Shown piece by piece: positions 34,182 to 42,774 of a DNA stretch of 64,000 nucleotides; the stretch's first letter is position 1; every line of letters starts with the position of its first letter. Source of the stretch: JAYEIA01 sp964472505 (lineage in GTDB: Bacteria > Bacteroidota > Bacteroidia > Bacteroidales > JAADGE01); assembly GCA_964472505.1 (NCBI GenBank), contig CAYYQW010000005.1, forward strand, positions 1 through 64,000. The letters run 5' to 3'. The notes beneath the pieces were generated by a model, which worked only from the letters and a program-made list of their open reading frames with translations, was not told where the DNA came from and ran no database searches. The translations under genes were made by a program, and so were the position numbers.

Positions 34182-34262
34182 AAATCTGCCGGATTTCTCT
34201 TTGCAATATCCTTGGTATAGTTATGCTTTGAAGTTGCTTGTTTTCTTAAATGCGGCAGAGTT
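34182..34262. repeat. REP unit upstream of the RAYT gene
   Basis: Same family and orientation as 33236-33415: starts AAATCTGCCGGATTTCTCTT and ends with a more decayed AAATGCGGCAGAGTT arm. It lies between the RAYT start and the SMP-30 stop. Confidence 0.75.
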
Positions 34263-34286
34263 ATTGAATCTTTACGCTTTCCCGAA

Positions 34287-35255
34287 TTATGATTTTGGCT
34301 TTATATTGCTGAGGATATATACTTTGTCTCTTGCGGTAACCATCAGCAATTCATTGTTTTTTCCGCCAAACGCACAATTAGACGGCAGTTTTGGCAACGT
34401 AATAAGGCCAAGATATTTTCCTTCATCATTAAAAATAAGAATCCCGCCCGGCCCGGTGCAGAACAAATTACCGTCCTTATCTGTTTTCATACCGTCGGGG
34501 CTGCCTTCGATTTCTGAATTTGGAGCTTCCGCAAATATCATTCTGTTTGTGAGCCTTAAAGAATCGCTTATTTCATAGCGGTACCAAAGCTTTTTGGGCT
34601 TTTCGCTTTTTTGGGTTTCACCTACATACAAGTATTTTTCATCCGGTGATAAGGCTAAGCCGTTGGGACGGAACATGCTGTTGTCCTGCAAAAGCAAAGA
34701 GCTGTCTTTCAGTAGGTAAAGGCCGTTAAAAGCGAGTTCTTTGGCCGGGTCGTTATCCAAAGCTTCCAAGCCCCAGGGCGGGTCGGTAAAATAGATGGCT
34801 CCGGAAGAATGTACCGTCAAATCATTGGGGCTGTTAAGGCGCTTTTCTCCGTATTGGGCAACAAGTTGTGTTCGGTTTTTATTGTTGTCGTATTGCGAGA
34901 TGCTGCGTGCACCGTGCTCGCAGGCCAAGAGGTCTCCGTTGGGGGCGTAAGCTAAACCGTTGGAATTGAAGGATGAATCCGTAAAAACTTCTACGCCTGC
35001 TCCGGTTGTGTATTTGTAGATTTTGTTGTCGGGAATATCGCTGAATAAAAAATAACCGGCATCATTCCAAACCGGCCCTTCCGTAAATACATAATCTCCC
35101 TCGATGCTGTCAATCGTTAAACCTTTGGAAATTACTGTCCACAGATCATCGTCGGCGACTTTGATATGTTCCGTTTCTTGGTCTTCTCCGCATTGTGTAA
35201 AAAAAAGAACTGCGAATAGTGCTGTAAGTCGGTAAACTATAAGTTTTGTGTTCAT
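34287..35255 (-). CDS. SMP-30/gluconolactonase-like lipoprotein
   Basis: The 322-residue protein has a lipoprotein signal (LTALFAVLFFTQCGED, lipidated Cys about 22) and an SMP-30-type six-bladed propeller. The metal Glu is in VFTEGPVWNDAGYFLFSDIP; other ligands are NSPNDLTVHSSGAIYFTDP, FRPNGLALSPDEKYLYVGE and EIEGSPDGMKTDKDGN. Family members are Ca/Zn-dependent lactonases or hydrolases; the substrate here is unknown. It is placed at the cell envelope. It stands alone, divergent from sodB. Confidence 0.88.
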   Translation of the reverse strand: MNTKLIVYRLTALFAVLFFTQCGEDQETEHIKVADDDLWTVISKGLTIDSIEGDYVFTEGPVWNDAGYFLFSDIPDNKIYKYTTGAGVEVFTDSSFNSNGLAYAPNGDLLACEHGARSISQYDNNKNRTQLVAQYGEKRLNSPNDLTVHSSGAIYFTDPPWGLEALDNDPAKELAFNGLYLLKDSSLLLQDNSMFRPNGLALSPDEKYLYVGETQKSEKPKKLWYRYEISDSLRLTNRMIFAEAPNSEIEGSPDGMKTDKDGNLFCTGPGGILIFNDEGKYLGLITLPKLPSNCAFGGKNNELLMVTARDKVYILSNIKPKS

Positions 35256-35417
35256 GCTGTTAGATTTGGTGTATTTTTATTGTGGTAACACGGTCTTTTT
35301 TTGATTAATTTTACTCAAATATAGGCTTCTTTTTTCTGAAGACAGCATACGATTAAATCCGGATTTTTCTTTTACAGGAATTCGACTTCACTATTTAACA
35401 ATTCTTAACTATTTTTT

Positions 35418-35459
35418 CTTATTTAGATTTGGTCTAAATAAGAAAAATATGTACATTTG
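35418..35459 (+). promoter_or_regulatory. sodB promoter with a palindromic operator over the -33 box
   Basis: TTTG (35428-35431), 20 bases, then TACATTTG (35452-35459) is a textbook Bacteroidota promoter. The -33 box lies at the centre of a perfect palindrome: CTTATTTAGA at 35418-35427 and TCTAAATAAG at 35433-35442 around TTTGG. A repressor bound there would block transcription. The TTTAGA/TCTAAA half-sites resemble metalloregulator (DtxR/MntR-type) boxes. Confidence 0.8.
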
Positions 35460-35494
35460 CATTGATTTAATAACAGATAAAAAGATACAGAACT

Positions 35495-36094
35495 ATGAGT
35501 TTTAAACTACCTGACTTAACATACGATTATAACGCACTTGAAAGAAGTATTGACGCGCGAACCATGGAAATTCACCACGGTAAGCATCACGGCGGATATA
35601 CTAATAAACTGAACGCAGCCATAGACGGAACAGAGTGGGCTGAGAAACCGATAGAAGAAATTTTGGCAAATGTGTCAAAAATTTCGGATGCCGTACGAAA
35701 TAACGGCGGCGGATTCTACAATCACAGCCTGTTTTGGCAAGTAATGGGGCCAAACGGCGGAGGAAGCCCCAAAGGGAAAATTGCTGATGCTATTAATGAT
35801 AGCTTTGGTTCATTTGAGGACTTTAAGAAAGAATTCAGCAATGCAGCAGCTACACGTTTTGGATCCGGATGGGCTTGGCTTGTGAAACAAAACGGGAAAT
35901 TAGTTATAACGAGCAGCCCCAATCAAGACAATCCTTTAATGGATTTGTCGGAAGTAAAAGGCCTGCCTATACTTGGATTAGATGTTTGGGAGCATGCCTA
36001 TTACCTGCGCTATCAAAACAAACGACCGGACTACATTGCCGCATTTTGGGATGTGGTAAATTGGGAGAATGTTGAAAAGCGTTTTAATATGTAA
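35495..36094 (+). CDS. sodB: Iron/manganese superoxide dismutase
   Basis: The 199-residue enzyme dismutates superoxide. Metal ligands are in order His in EIHHGKHHGGY, His in YNHSLFWQVM, and Asp/His in LDVWEHAYYLRY. The NGGGFYNHSLFW and QNKRPDYIAAFWDVVNW stretches are family hallmarks. No signal peptide, so cytoplasmic. Length is normal. It has its own promoter with a strong operator and its own terminator, so it is monocistronic. Confidence 0.96.
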   Translation: MSFKLPDLTYDYNALERSIDARTMEIHHGKHHGGYTNKLNAAIDGTEWAEKPIEEILANVSKISDAVRNNGGGFYNHSLFWQVMGPNGGGSPKGKIADAINDSFGSFEDFKKEFSNAAATRFGSGWAWLVKQNGKLVITSSPNQDNPLMDLSEVKGLPILGLDVWEHAYYLRYQNKRPDYIAAFWDVVNWENVEKRFNM

Positions 36095-36123
36095 TCCTGC
36101 ATAGAAGTAACATATAAAGGCGT

Positions 36124-36157
36124 ATAAGACCGGCTGTTTTGGCCGGTCTTATTTTTG
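36124..36157 (+). terminator. sodB terminator (bidirectional)
   Basis: ATAAGACCGGC (36124-36134) pairs with GCCGGTCTTAT (36142-36152) and is followed by TTTTT. The stem is perfect over 11 pairs. Its symmetry lets it also serve the convergent PorE-like gene. Confidence 0.9.
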
Positions 36158-36177
36158 GATAATCGTTTTTAAAGCAG

Positions 36178-38586
36178 TTATTGTTTCAGTACCTTAAATT
36201 CCACCCGTCGGTTTTTTGCTCTTCCGCTTTCGCTTGAATTGTCGGCTATCGGTTGTTCCGATCCGTAGCCTTTTACTACAAGTTTATCGGCTTTGCAGCC
36301 TTGCGATACCAAATAATCCTTAACCGACTGCGCTCTGCGCAAAGAGAGGGATTTATTGTATTCGTCGGAGCCTTTATTGTCGGTATGGCCGGAGATTTCT
36401 ATTTTCTTGCCTTCTTGGCTTTTTACAAAACGGGCAAATCGGTTCAATTCCGGGAAAGATTCTTTTTTTAATGTATGGCTGTTAAAGGCAAAGAATACAT
36501 TTTCTAAGGGAATGGTTTCATCTCCTTCGGTAATTAGTTTTAAGGAAGTAAGCACAAAGTTTTTTTCAATTTCCTGCATCACTTCTGTCTCGCTTAAATC
36601 AATATTTCCGGAAACGGGATAGTAGCCCGGAGTTTCAACAAAGAAACCGTAATTTTTACCGTTGGGTAAGGTGATTATGTATTTTCCGTCTTCGGGATCA
36701 CTGTTGGAGCGGCCCACTTCTTTTTGTGTTTCAAGATTTTCCCATATAATTTCGCTTTTGAGTATATAACCTTCGGTATTTTTCACCGTACCGTAAATTC
36801 GGGTAGTGGTTTCGGGTCTGTATTCGGGTGGCAGTTGGGTTTTATATATGTTAAAAGATTTTCCGTCAAATCTGGAAAAATAGGCTTTTACACCGTCGCC
36901 GGAAATTTTATAACCCCATTCATCATCGGGCGTATTTATGCTTTTGCCGAGGTTTACGGGTTTAGTCCATTCGGTCCAACTGCTGTCGTTCAGGCGCTTA
37001 GTCATAAATACATCTTTTTGGCCGAAGCCGGTATGGCCGTCCGAACTAAAGTACAGAGTTTTCATATCGGGATGCAGAAAAGGGCTGCGCTCGGAATAGG
37101 GCGTGTTTATATCGGTTCCGATGTTGAACGGTTTTGTCCACTGTCCGTTTTGTTTTATCGAAACATAAATATCGGTGTTGCCGGCTCGGCCGCCGTGGTA
37201 TTTTTTCCCGAATCGAATCGGCATACCGACATTGTCTTCTCTGTCCGATACAAAAAATACGGCATTTCCGTCTGCGGTTATCATAGCATCGGCCTCCCAG
37301 GATTCATAATTGCTCAGCTGAGGGAAAATCTTTTTCTCGGCCCATCCGTTGGCAGTTTTATCGGAATAGTAAATGTTGCCTTCCGAGAATAAAATCATTC
37401 GGGTGCCGTCTGCGCTTATGAATAAAGGTGCTTCGTTGAGATGCTCGGTATTGAGCTCCGTAACAGCTACTCCGGGCTGCCAGATACCGTCTTTTTTCTT
37501 GGCTATAAAAATATCTTCCAAGCCTTTTTTAAGATTATCTTCGCGGTTTCTGCCGCAGAATACAATTTGTTTGTCATCACCGGTTACCGAAGCCGAATAT
37601 TCCCAGCCGCCGGTATTTACGTTTCCTTTAAGCGGTTGGGAATTAGATTCGAAAGATGATTTCTCTGCTAACATTTTTTTAAGTTCATTTATCTGGTCGG
37701 GTTTTTCATCGAAATAGCTTTCATATTTTTTCAAAGTATCTAAAGCATTAGCGTAATTTTTATTATTCAAATCGTCTTTCATCAAAAGTTGTAAGATAAC
37801 GAATGCAATATCTTTTGGGGCGGCATCTTTTATGAATTTTTCATATTTTGGGAGGTATTGCTGAAAAAAACCGTTTTCCGGATTCAGATTTCGTCCGCGC
37901 TCTGCCAATACGCTGTGTTCATTGGAGTAGTCGTCATAAAACGGGAAGTCGCTGTATTTGCTTTTGAATTTATCCAATGCAAGATATTCACCGGTTTGCA
38001 GTACATCTTCGTAGATTTGTTTCCAAAGCTTCTCAAAACGCTCAAGAGCTTCGGGTGCATATTCCGACTCGGGGTAGTTTGATGCATAATTTTGATAGGC
38101 TCTGAAATGTTCGATTTTTTCAGCTTTAAAAAAAGCCAAGCTGTCTCTTTTTTTTCTGATATCATCGGCAAATTTACTTTCTGAAAAAATACCAAGATAT
38201 TGAGTCAGCATTTCGGGATTATTTTTGTTTTTTATGGATTGATATGCTGCGCCGGCTATGGAATCTAAGAGCTGTTGCAGAACTTGGTTGTCAATTTGAT
38301 AATCGTTTCGGAGCGCTTCTTTGTTCTCGGATCGCTCATAATTTCCTGTGGCATATTTGGCATAGCGATAAGCTCTTACCAAACTGTAGCCTTGATAGTC
38401 GTATTTTGCATGCAGCCGAGCATTCCCGTATCGCGAAAGGGTAGGCAATTTTTTTTCGGCACGGTCAAAGTAATTTTTCGCTTTTTCATAATTACCGCTT
38501 TCCATTGCGTCAAAAGCTTTTGAATATTTCTGTGCAAAAGTATTTGAAGAAAAAGCCAGCAGGCAGAGTATTATTAAGTATTTCAT
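36178..38586 (-). CDS. PorE-like TPR-PD40-OmpA envelope protein
   Basis: The start at 38586 gives 802 residues with a type I signal peptide (KYLIILCLLAFSSNTFAQ). Domains in order: TPR-like helices (about 20-290, e.g. AFDAMESGNYEKAKNYFDRAE), a PD40/WD40-like propeller (about 300-590, e.g. SPFLHPDMKTLYFSSDGHTG), and a carboxypeptidase-regulatory-like domain (about 600-680, RIYGTVKNTEGYIL). The last domain is OmpA peptidoglycan-binding (VFFAFNSHTLKKESFPELNR, ISGHTDNKGSDEYNKSLSLR). This order is that of PorE, which ties T9SS to the cell wall; PorE itself is a lipoprotein and this is not. Bacteroidota carry several paralogues, so the T9SS role is an inference. Confidence 0.85.
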   Translation of the reverse strand: MKYLIILCLLAFSSNTFAQKYSKAFDAMESGNYEKAKNYFDRAEKKLPTLSRYGNARLHAKYDYQGYSLVRAYRYAKYATGNYERSENKEALRNDYQIDNQVLQQLLDSIAGAAYQSIKNKNNPEMLTQYLGIFSESKFADDIRKKRDSLAFFKAEKIEHFRAYQNYASNYPESEYAPEALERFEKLWKQIYEDVLQTGEYLALDKFKSKYSDFPFYDDYSNEHSVLAERGRNLNPENGFFQQYLPKYEKFIKDAAPKDIAFVILQLLMKDDLNNKNYANALDTLKKYESYFDEKPDQINELKKMLAEKSSFESNSQPLKGNVNTGGWEYSASVTGDDKQIVFCGRNREDNLKKGLEDIFIAKKKDGIWQPGVAVTELNTEHLNEAPLFISADGTRMILFSEGNIYYSDKTANGWAEKKIFPQLSNYESWEADAMITADGNAVFFVSDREDNVGMPIRFGKKYHGGRAGNTDIYVSIKQNGQWTKPFNIGTDINTPYSERSPFLHPDMKTLYFSSDGHTGFGQKDVFMTKRLNDSSWTEWTKPVNLGKSINTPDDEWGYKISGDGVKAYFSRFDGKSFNIYKTQLPPEYRPETTTRIYGTVKNTEGYILKSEIIWENLETQKEVGRSNSDPEDGKYIITLPNGKNYGFFVETPGYYPVSGNIDLSETEVMQEIEKNFVLTSLKLITEGDETIPLENVFFAFNSHTLKKESFPELNRFARFVKSQEGKKIEISGHTDNKGSDEYNKSLSLRRAQSVKDYLVSQGCKADKLVVKGYGSEQPIADNSSESGRAKNRRVEFKVLKQ

Positions 38587-39091
38587 AAGTTCAGTGTATT
38601 TATACATGTTAAAGGTAGTTTATTTTTGAATATTTTAAAACTGCCCGTCTTTTTTCAACTGAAAAACCGGAAAAATATTATCTCACTATAGTTTCGCAGC
38701 ATAATATTAACAACGGTCAAGCTTATTCAGGCATTAATATCTCATATTTTAAAAACTCGTTTTGAAATTCTGCCGGACGTTCAAAAGTGTTTTCCTGTCG
38801 GAACACTGTCTGTATAGCGGTATGTTAATTTAAACTAAATTTAAATTAGACTTAAGTCAATTTTAATACAAATAGCATAAGGTGCTAATTAACAAAAAAA
38901 TATACAATATTTCTTTCAAACAAAAAAGATCCGTATTAAAATATCTTATTACCCGGTTTGGGATTTACTTGAAAAAAGCTATATTTATAAAAATTATTGA
39001 GTTGATATACAGTATTTTAAGATATTTTTATCCTAAAATGCTTATTATAGAAAATAAATCCTTAAATATTATCTGTAAAAACTACATGCTT
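38587..39091 (+). promoter_or_regulatory. 505-bp upstream region of the molybdoenzyme genes
   Basis: No gene is supported here; an open frame upstream of 39092 is A/T-rich and lacks protein character. The visible features are a perfect GACTTAAGTC palindrome at 38849-38858, directly after a near-palindromic CTAAATTTAAATTAG. These could be operator sites for a respiratory regulator such as the one at 43550-44143. No clear TAnnTTTG box was found. Confidence 0.35.
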
Positions 39092-41605
39092 ATGAAAGTT
39101 ACAAGAAGAGATTTTCTTAAAACTATGGGCCTTGTAAGCGCAGGAACGCTATTTTTTAATCCTGCACTGGGCGCCTTCACAAAAACCGGCGCTTCCGGCT
39201 CCGTAAAAGATGTCGGAACATGGTTTCCGAGCACTTGCCAGGGATGTACTACTTGGTGTCCCATAGAAGTTTTGGTGCAAAACGGACGTGCCGTAAAAGT
39301 ACGCGGGAATCAAAATTCCATGACAAATCCCGGCACATGCTGCCACAGAGGCCACATGATCCCTCAAATGATGTATGACCCCGATCGGCTCAAAGTGCCC
39401 ATGAAACGCACGAATACAGTTAAGGGCAAAGGGATTGATCCGGAATTCGTACCCATTACTTGGGATGAAGCCCTTACCACAATTGCCGAAAAAATGATGG
39501 AGCTTCGCAACAATGAAGAAACCCACAAGTTTTTGTTAATGCGCGGAAGATACAGCTACAATCGCGATTTAATTTATTCGGCACTGCCAAAAATATTTGG
39601 TTCACCCAATAACATTTCGCACAGTTCAATTTGCGCCGAAGCTGAAAAATCCGGCAGATATTTCTTAGACGGTAAATGGGATTATCGAGATTTTGATATG
39701 GAAAACTGTAAATATATGGTTTTCTGGGGCGTTGACCCATTCCGTTCAAACAGACAATTGCCCCGAGCCATGCAAAGATGGTCGGAGCTTCGCAAAAACG
39801 CATCCATAGCAGTAGTTGATCCCACGCTCACAACAGCCGCATCAAAAGCCGATAAGTGGCTTCCCGTAAAACCCGGCGAAGACGGTGCTTTAGCCTCCGC
39901 ACTGGCACACGAGATATTGGTGCAAGGGCTGTGGAATAAAGAATTTGTAGGCGATTTTAATGACGGTATTAACCAATTTACAGCAGCTCAGAGCATTGAT
40001 GAAGCAGATTTCACCGAAACGGAAACCGCCGGATTAATAAAATGGTGGAATATTGAATTACACAACAAAACGCCCGAATGGGCAGCTCCGCTCTGTGGTA
40101 TTGATGCTCAAAGCATAAGAGACTTGGCAAGCGGTTTGGGAGCAGAAGCACCGAATGTAGCCATTTGGACAGGGCCCGGCCCCTTAATGACAACACGAGG
40201 CAGCTACGCCGGCATGGGAATTCATGCACTTAACGGTTTATTGGGTGCTATTGAATCGGAAGGCGGCATATATCAATTTGCTTCACTCTCAGTGAACGGA
40301 ATTCCGGCTTTAGATGACTATATTGATGCTACAGCCGCAACCGGAGTTGATAATCAGAAAATTGATCAGAGAGGTTATCTTGAGTTCCCGGCATTTAAAG
40401 GCAAATCAGGCGGCGGGGTAGTCGTTAATAATGTGCCTAACGCTATGTTGGCAAACGACCCCTATGATATTAAAGTTGCCATTGGTTATTGGTGCAATTT
40501 CTCATACTCGGGAACCCAGCCCCAAAGGTGGTACGATGCCTTGAGTGCTTTGCCTTTCTTTGCGCATATAACTACGCATGCATCGGAAATGAGTCAATTT
40601 GCCGACATCATACTTCCGGCGGCTTTCGCACCAACCGAGAAAATGGCTTATTTGAAAACCGGCAATAATTTATACAAAGAAGTAACCATACAGCAGCCTT
40701 TGGCTGAACGGGTTTTTGATGTAAAAGCCGATGAAACGGAAATTATGTGGTTGCTTGCTAAAAAATTAGACGAACTGGGATTCAGTAATCTGTACGATTA
40801 TTACAGCAATGAATTTGCAGATGTTGATACCGACTTGCTGCCCACCAATGAAGAGGAATTTGGTCTTTACACAACAAAATACTTTACGCAACCTGCATGG
40901 AGCGCCATGGGTTACACTTGGGATGAATTTCTCCAAAAAGGTGTGGCCAATACACACGGCCAAGCTCAACCGCATGCGCATTGGGGCTCTTTTGGAACAC
41001 CCAGCAATAAATTTGAATTTTACAGCGATACGCTCAAAAACTTATTGCAGGAACATGCCGATAAGCATGCCACCACCATTGATGATGTATTGGAAGTATG
41101 CAAGTATGAAGCGAGGGGCGAATTGGCTTTTGTACCTCACTACGAAGCACCCTTCCGTTGGGGAAGCACAGAGGAATATCCTCTTACATTTATTGATGTA
41201 AAATCAAAATTCAATCGAGAAGGACGCAGCCAAAACACGCCGGGCTATTACCAATTTAAAAAACTGGATCCGGGAGACAACAACCATGAAGATTGCATAA
41301 AACTCAATCCTCAAGATGCTCAACAATATGGCATTTCCGACGGCGATGAAGTAAAAGTCAGTTCGCCAACCGGAAGCATCGTGTGCATTGCCAGAGTATA
41401 TGAAGGTGTTATGCCCGGAACGGTAGCCAAAACCTTTGGACAAGGACACTGGGCTTACGGCCGGTTTGCATCCAAAGACTATGCGAATTTTGAAGCTCGC
41501 GGCGGAAACAACAATTACCTCCTGCCGGACGAATATGATAGATTATCCGGAAGCACTGCGCGTAACGGAGGTTTTGTGGGTGTGAAAGTTGAAAAAAATG
41601 TTTAA
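39092..41605 (+). CDS. ArrA-like molybdopterin oxidoreductase (Tat-exported catalytic subunit)
   Basis: The ATG at 39092 puts the twin-arginine signal KVTRRDFLKTMGLVSAG at the N-terminus and gives 837 residues; an ATG two codons earlier is equivalent. The 4Fe-4S ligands are C49, C52, C56 and C83/84 (STCQGCTTWCPIEV, GTCCHRGH). RGRY (151-154) and ISHSSICAEAEKSG (Cys 181 as probable Mo ligand) follow, then VDPFRSNRQLPRAM. RGRY is the motif reported to mark respiratory arsenate reductase ArrA against ArxA (GRGWG). The C-terminal cofactor domain includes NREGRSQNTPGYYQ and GISDGDEVKVSSPTGS. It is followed by its ferredoxin subunit and a TorD chaperone. Substrate is inferred only; a related oxyanion is possible. 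Confidence 0.87.
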   Translation: MKVTRRDFLKTMGLVSAGTLFFNPALGAFTKTGASGSVKDVGTWFPSTCQGCTTWCPIEVLVQNGRAVKVRGNQNSMTNPGTCCHRGHMIPQMMYDPDRLKVPMKRTNTVKGKGIDPEFVPITWDEALTTIAEKMMELRNNEETHKFLLMRGRYSYNRDLIYSALPKIFGSPNNISHSSICAEAEKSGRYFLDGKWDYRDFDMENCKYMVFWGVDPFRSNRQLPRAMQRWSELRKNASIAVVDPTLTTAASKADKWLPVKPGEDGALASALAHEILVQGLWNKEFVGDFNDGINQFTAAQSIDEADFTETETAGLIKWWNIELHNKTPEWAAPLCGIDAQSIRDLASGLGAEAPNVAIWTGPGPLMTTRGSYAGMGIHALNGLLGAIESEGGIYQFASLSVNGIPALDDYIDATAATGVDNQKIDQRGYLEFPAFKGKSGGGVVVNNVPNAMLANDPYDIKVAIGYWCNFSYSGTQPQRWYDALSALPFFAHITTHASEMSQFADIILPAAFAPTEKMAYLKTGNNLYKEVTIQQPLAERVFDVKADETEIMWLLAKKLDELGFSNLYDYYSNEFADVDTDLLPTNEEEFGLYTTKYFTQPAWSAMGYTWDEFLQKGVANTHGQAQPHAHWGSFGTPSNKFEFYSDTLKNLLQEHADKHATTIDDVLEVCKYEARGELAFVPHYEAPFRWGSTEEYPLTFIDVKSKFNREGRSQNTPGYYQFKKLDPGDNNHEDCIKLNPQDAQQYGISDGDEVKVSSPTGSIVCIARVYEGVMPGTVAKTFGQGHWAYGRFASKDYANFEARGGNNNYLLPDEYDRLSGSTARNGGFVGVKVEKNV

Positions 41606-41624
41606 TCAAAAAATAAAATAAACT

Positions 41625-42698
41625 ATGTCAAAATACGGAATGGTCATAAATTTGCACGACTGCGTTGCTTGCGGCGCCTGTGCATTGGCCTGCAAAACAG
41701 AAAATAATACACAATACGGACAAGAAGGCCGAAAATATAATTGGGCTGATTTTCACGTAGAAACCGAAGGAACCTTCCCAAACGTAAAACAACGCTATTT
41801 TCCCGTACTGTGCAATCATTGCACCGATGCGCCCTGCGTTGCTGCTTGCCCGGTGAATCCCAAAGCCATGTACAAAACCGAAAACGGAATGACAATGCAT
41901 AATGACGACCGGTGCATCGGTTGTAAAGCATGCATATCGAATTGCCCCTACAGTGATGATGATGTATTGGAAGCCAATGTACAATATTCGATCATTACTC
42001 ATAATCCTTTCGGCGAAAATACACAGGCATTTTATGCCAATGAGGATGTTATAATTGAAGGCGGCACGGCAAGTCCTAAAGAACTGGTTGATCAAGTAGG
42101 TATTGTACCGCCCTGCAAAAATGATTACACGCACTCTGACTATTCTGCTGTTCGGCCGGAAGGTGTTACCGAGAAATGTATTTTCTGTGACCACAGAGTA
42201 CAAGACGGCTTAAATCCTTATTGTGTTGACTCTTGTCCTACCAACGCCAGAATATTTGGTGATATGGAAGACAGTGAAAGCGCTATAAGCATTGCCCTTA
42301 GCGAAAATGATGCGGTAAGGATGAGGAACAATAAAGGGGAGTTTCTCAGTGCAGGTGAAGGAGGCACAGACCCAAACGTCTTTTATATAGGTGATATTGA
42401 GGGTACTACATCAATTGATGAAATTACGGAATCAAGGAAAGAAACGATTAATATTTTTCCGAATCCGGCAAAATCATACATTAATGTAGATGTATCGGAT
42501 ATCACTTTCGGCTCTTCGGCCATTATTATGATTCACGATATTAGCGGAAAAGCCGTAAAAACAATTTCCAATGAAAACGGGAAATTTAATAATCAGAATC
42601 TGATTAGAGTTGATACAAGTTCGCTTAAGCGAGGTACTTACATTGTCTCATTCAGATCGGAAGAAGCTGTTCATTCTGCTACCATTGTTCTCAATTAG
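41625..42698 (+). CDS. Four-cluster ferredoxin subunit with C-terminal T9SS sorting domain
   Basis: The first 230 or so residues are a DmsB/ArrB-type electron-transfer subunit with four 4Fe-4S sites: CVACGACALAC, CNHCTDAPCVAACP, CIGCKACISNCP and CIFCDHRVQDGLNPYCVDSCP. No signal peptide is present (it starts SKYGMVINLHDC), so it should leave the cytoplasm bound to the Tat-dependent catalytic subunit. Unusually, about 80 extra residues follow (near 276-357). They form a type A T9SS sorting domain: INIFPNPAKSYINVDVSD, IMIHDISGKAVKTI, then DTSSLKRGTYIVSFRS and a final SATIVLN. This domain normally sends proteins through the outer membrane to the surface. The frame is continuous, so it is not an assembly join visible by eye. 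Confidence 0.9.
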   Translation: MSKYGMVINLHDCVACGACALACKTENNTQYGQEGRKYNWADFHVETEGTFPNVKQRYFPVLCNHCTDAPCVAACPVNPKAMYKTENGMTMHNDDRCIGCKACISNCPYSDDDVLEANVQYSIITHNPFGENTQAFYANEDVIIEGGTASPKELVDQVGIVPPCKNDYTHSDYSAVRPEGVTEKCIFCDHRVQDGLNPYCVDSCPTNARIFGDMEDSESAISIALSENDAVRMRNNKGEFLSAGEGGTDPNVFYIGDIEGTTSIDEITESRKETINIFPNPAKSYINVDVSDITFGSSAIIMIHDISGKAVKTISNENGKFNNQNLIRVDTSSLKRGTYIVSFRSEEAVHSATIVLN

Positions 42699-42716
42699 TG
42701 ATTAATTATTTATCGA

Positions 42717-42753
42717 CAAAAGGATTTGCTCTTTCAGGGCGAATCCTTTTTTT
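42717..42753 (+). terminator. Hairpin terminator between ferredoxin subunit and chaperone gene
   Basis: AAAAGGATT pairs with AATCCTTTT around a GC-closed loop and a T run follows. It would reduce transcription into the downstream chaperone gene, giving less chaperone than enzyme. Confidence 0.7.
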
Positions 42754-42774
42754 CAAAACATCAATTATATTAAT

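Noticed and set aside
34144..34206. N-terminal extension of the RAYT protein
   Set aside because: The extra residues are encoded by the REP unit at 34182-34262; the ATG at 34143 matches the family start.
38882..39091. 70-residue N-terminal extension of the molybdoenzyme
   Set aside because: It is A/T-rich, lysine/isoleucine-rich and would bury the twin-arginine signal, which must be N-terminal.
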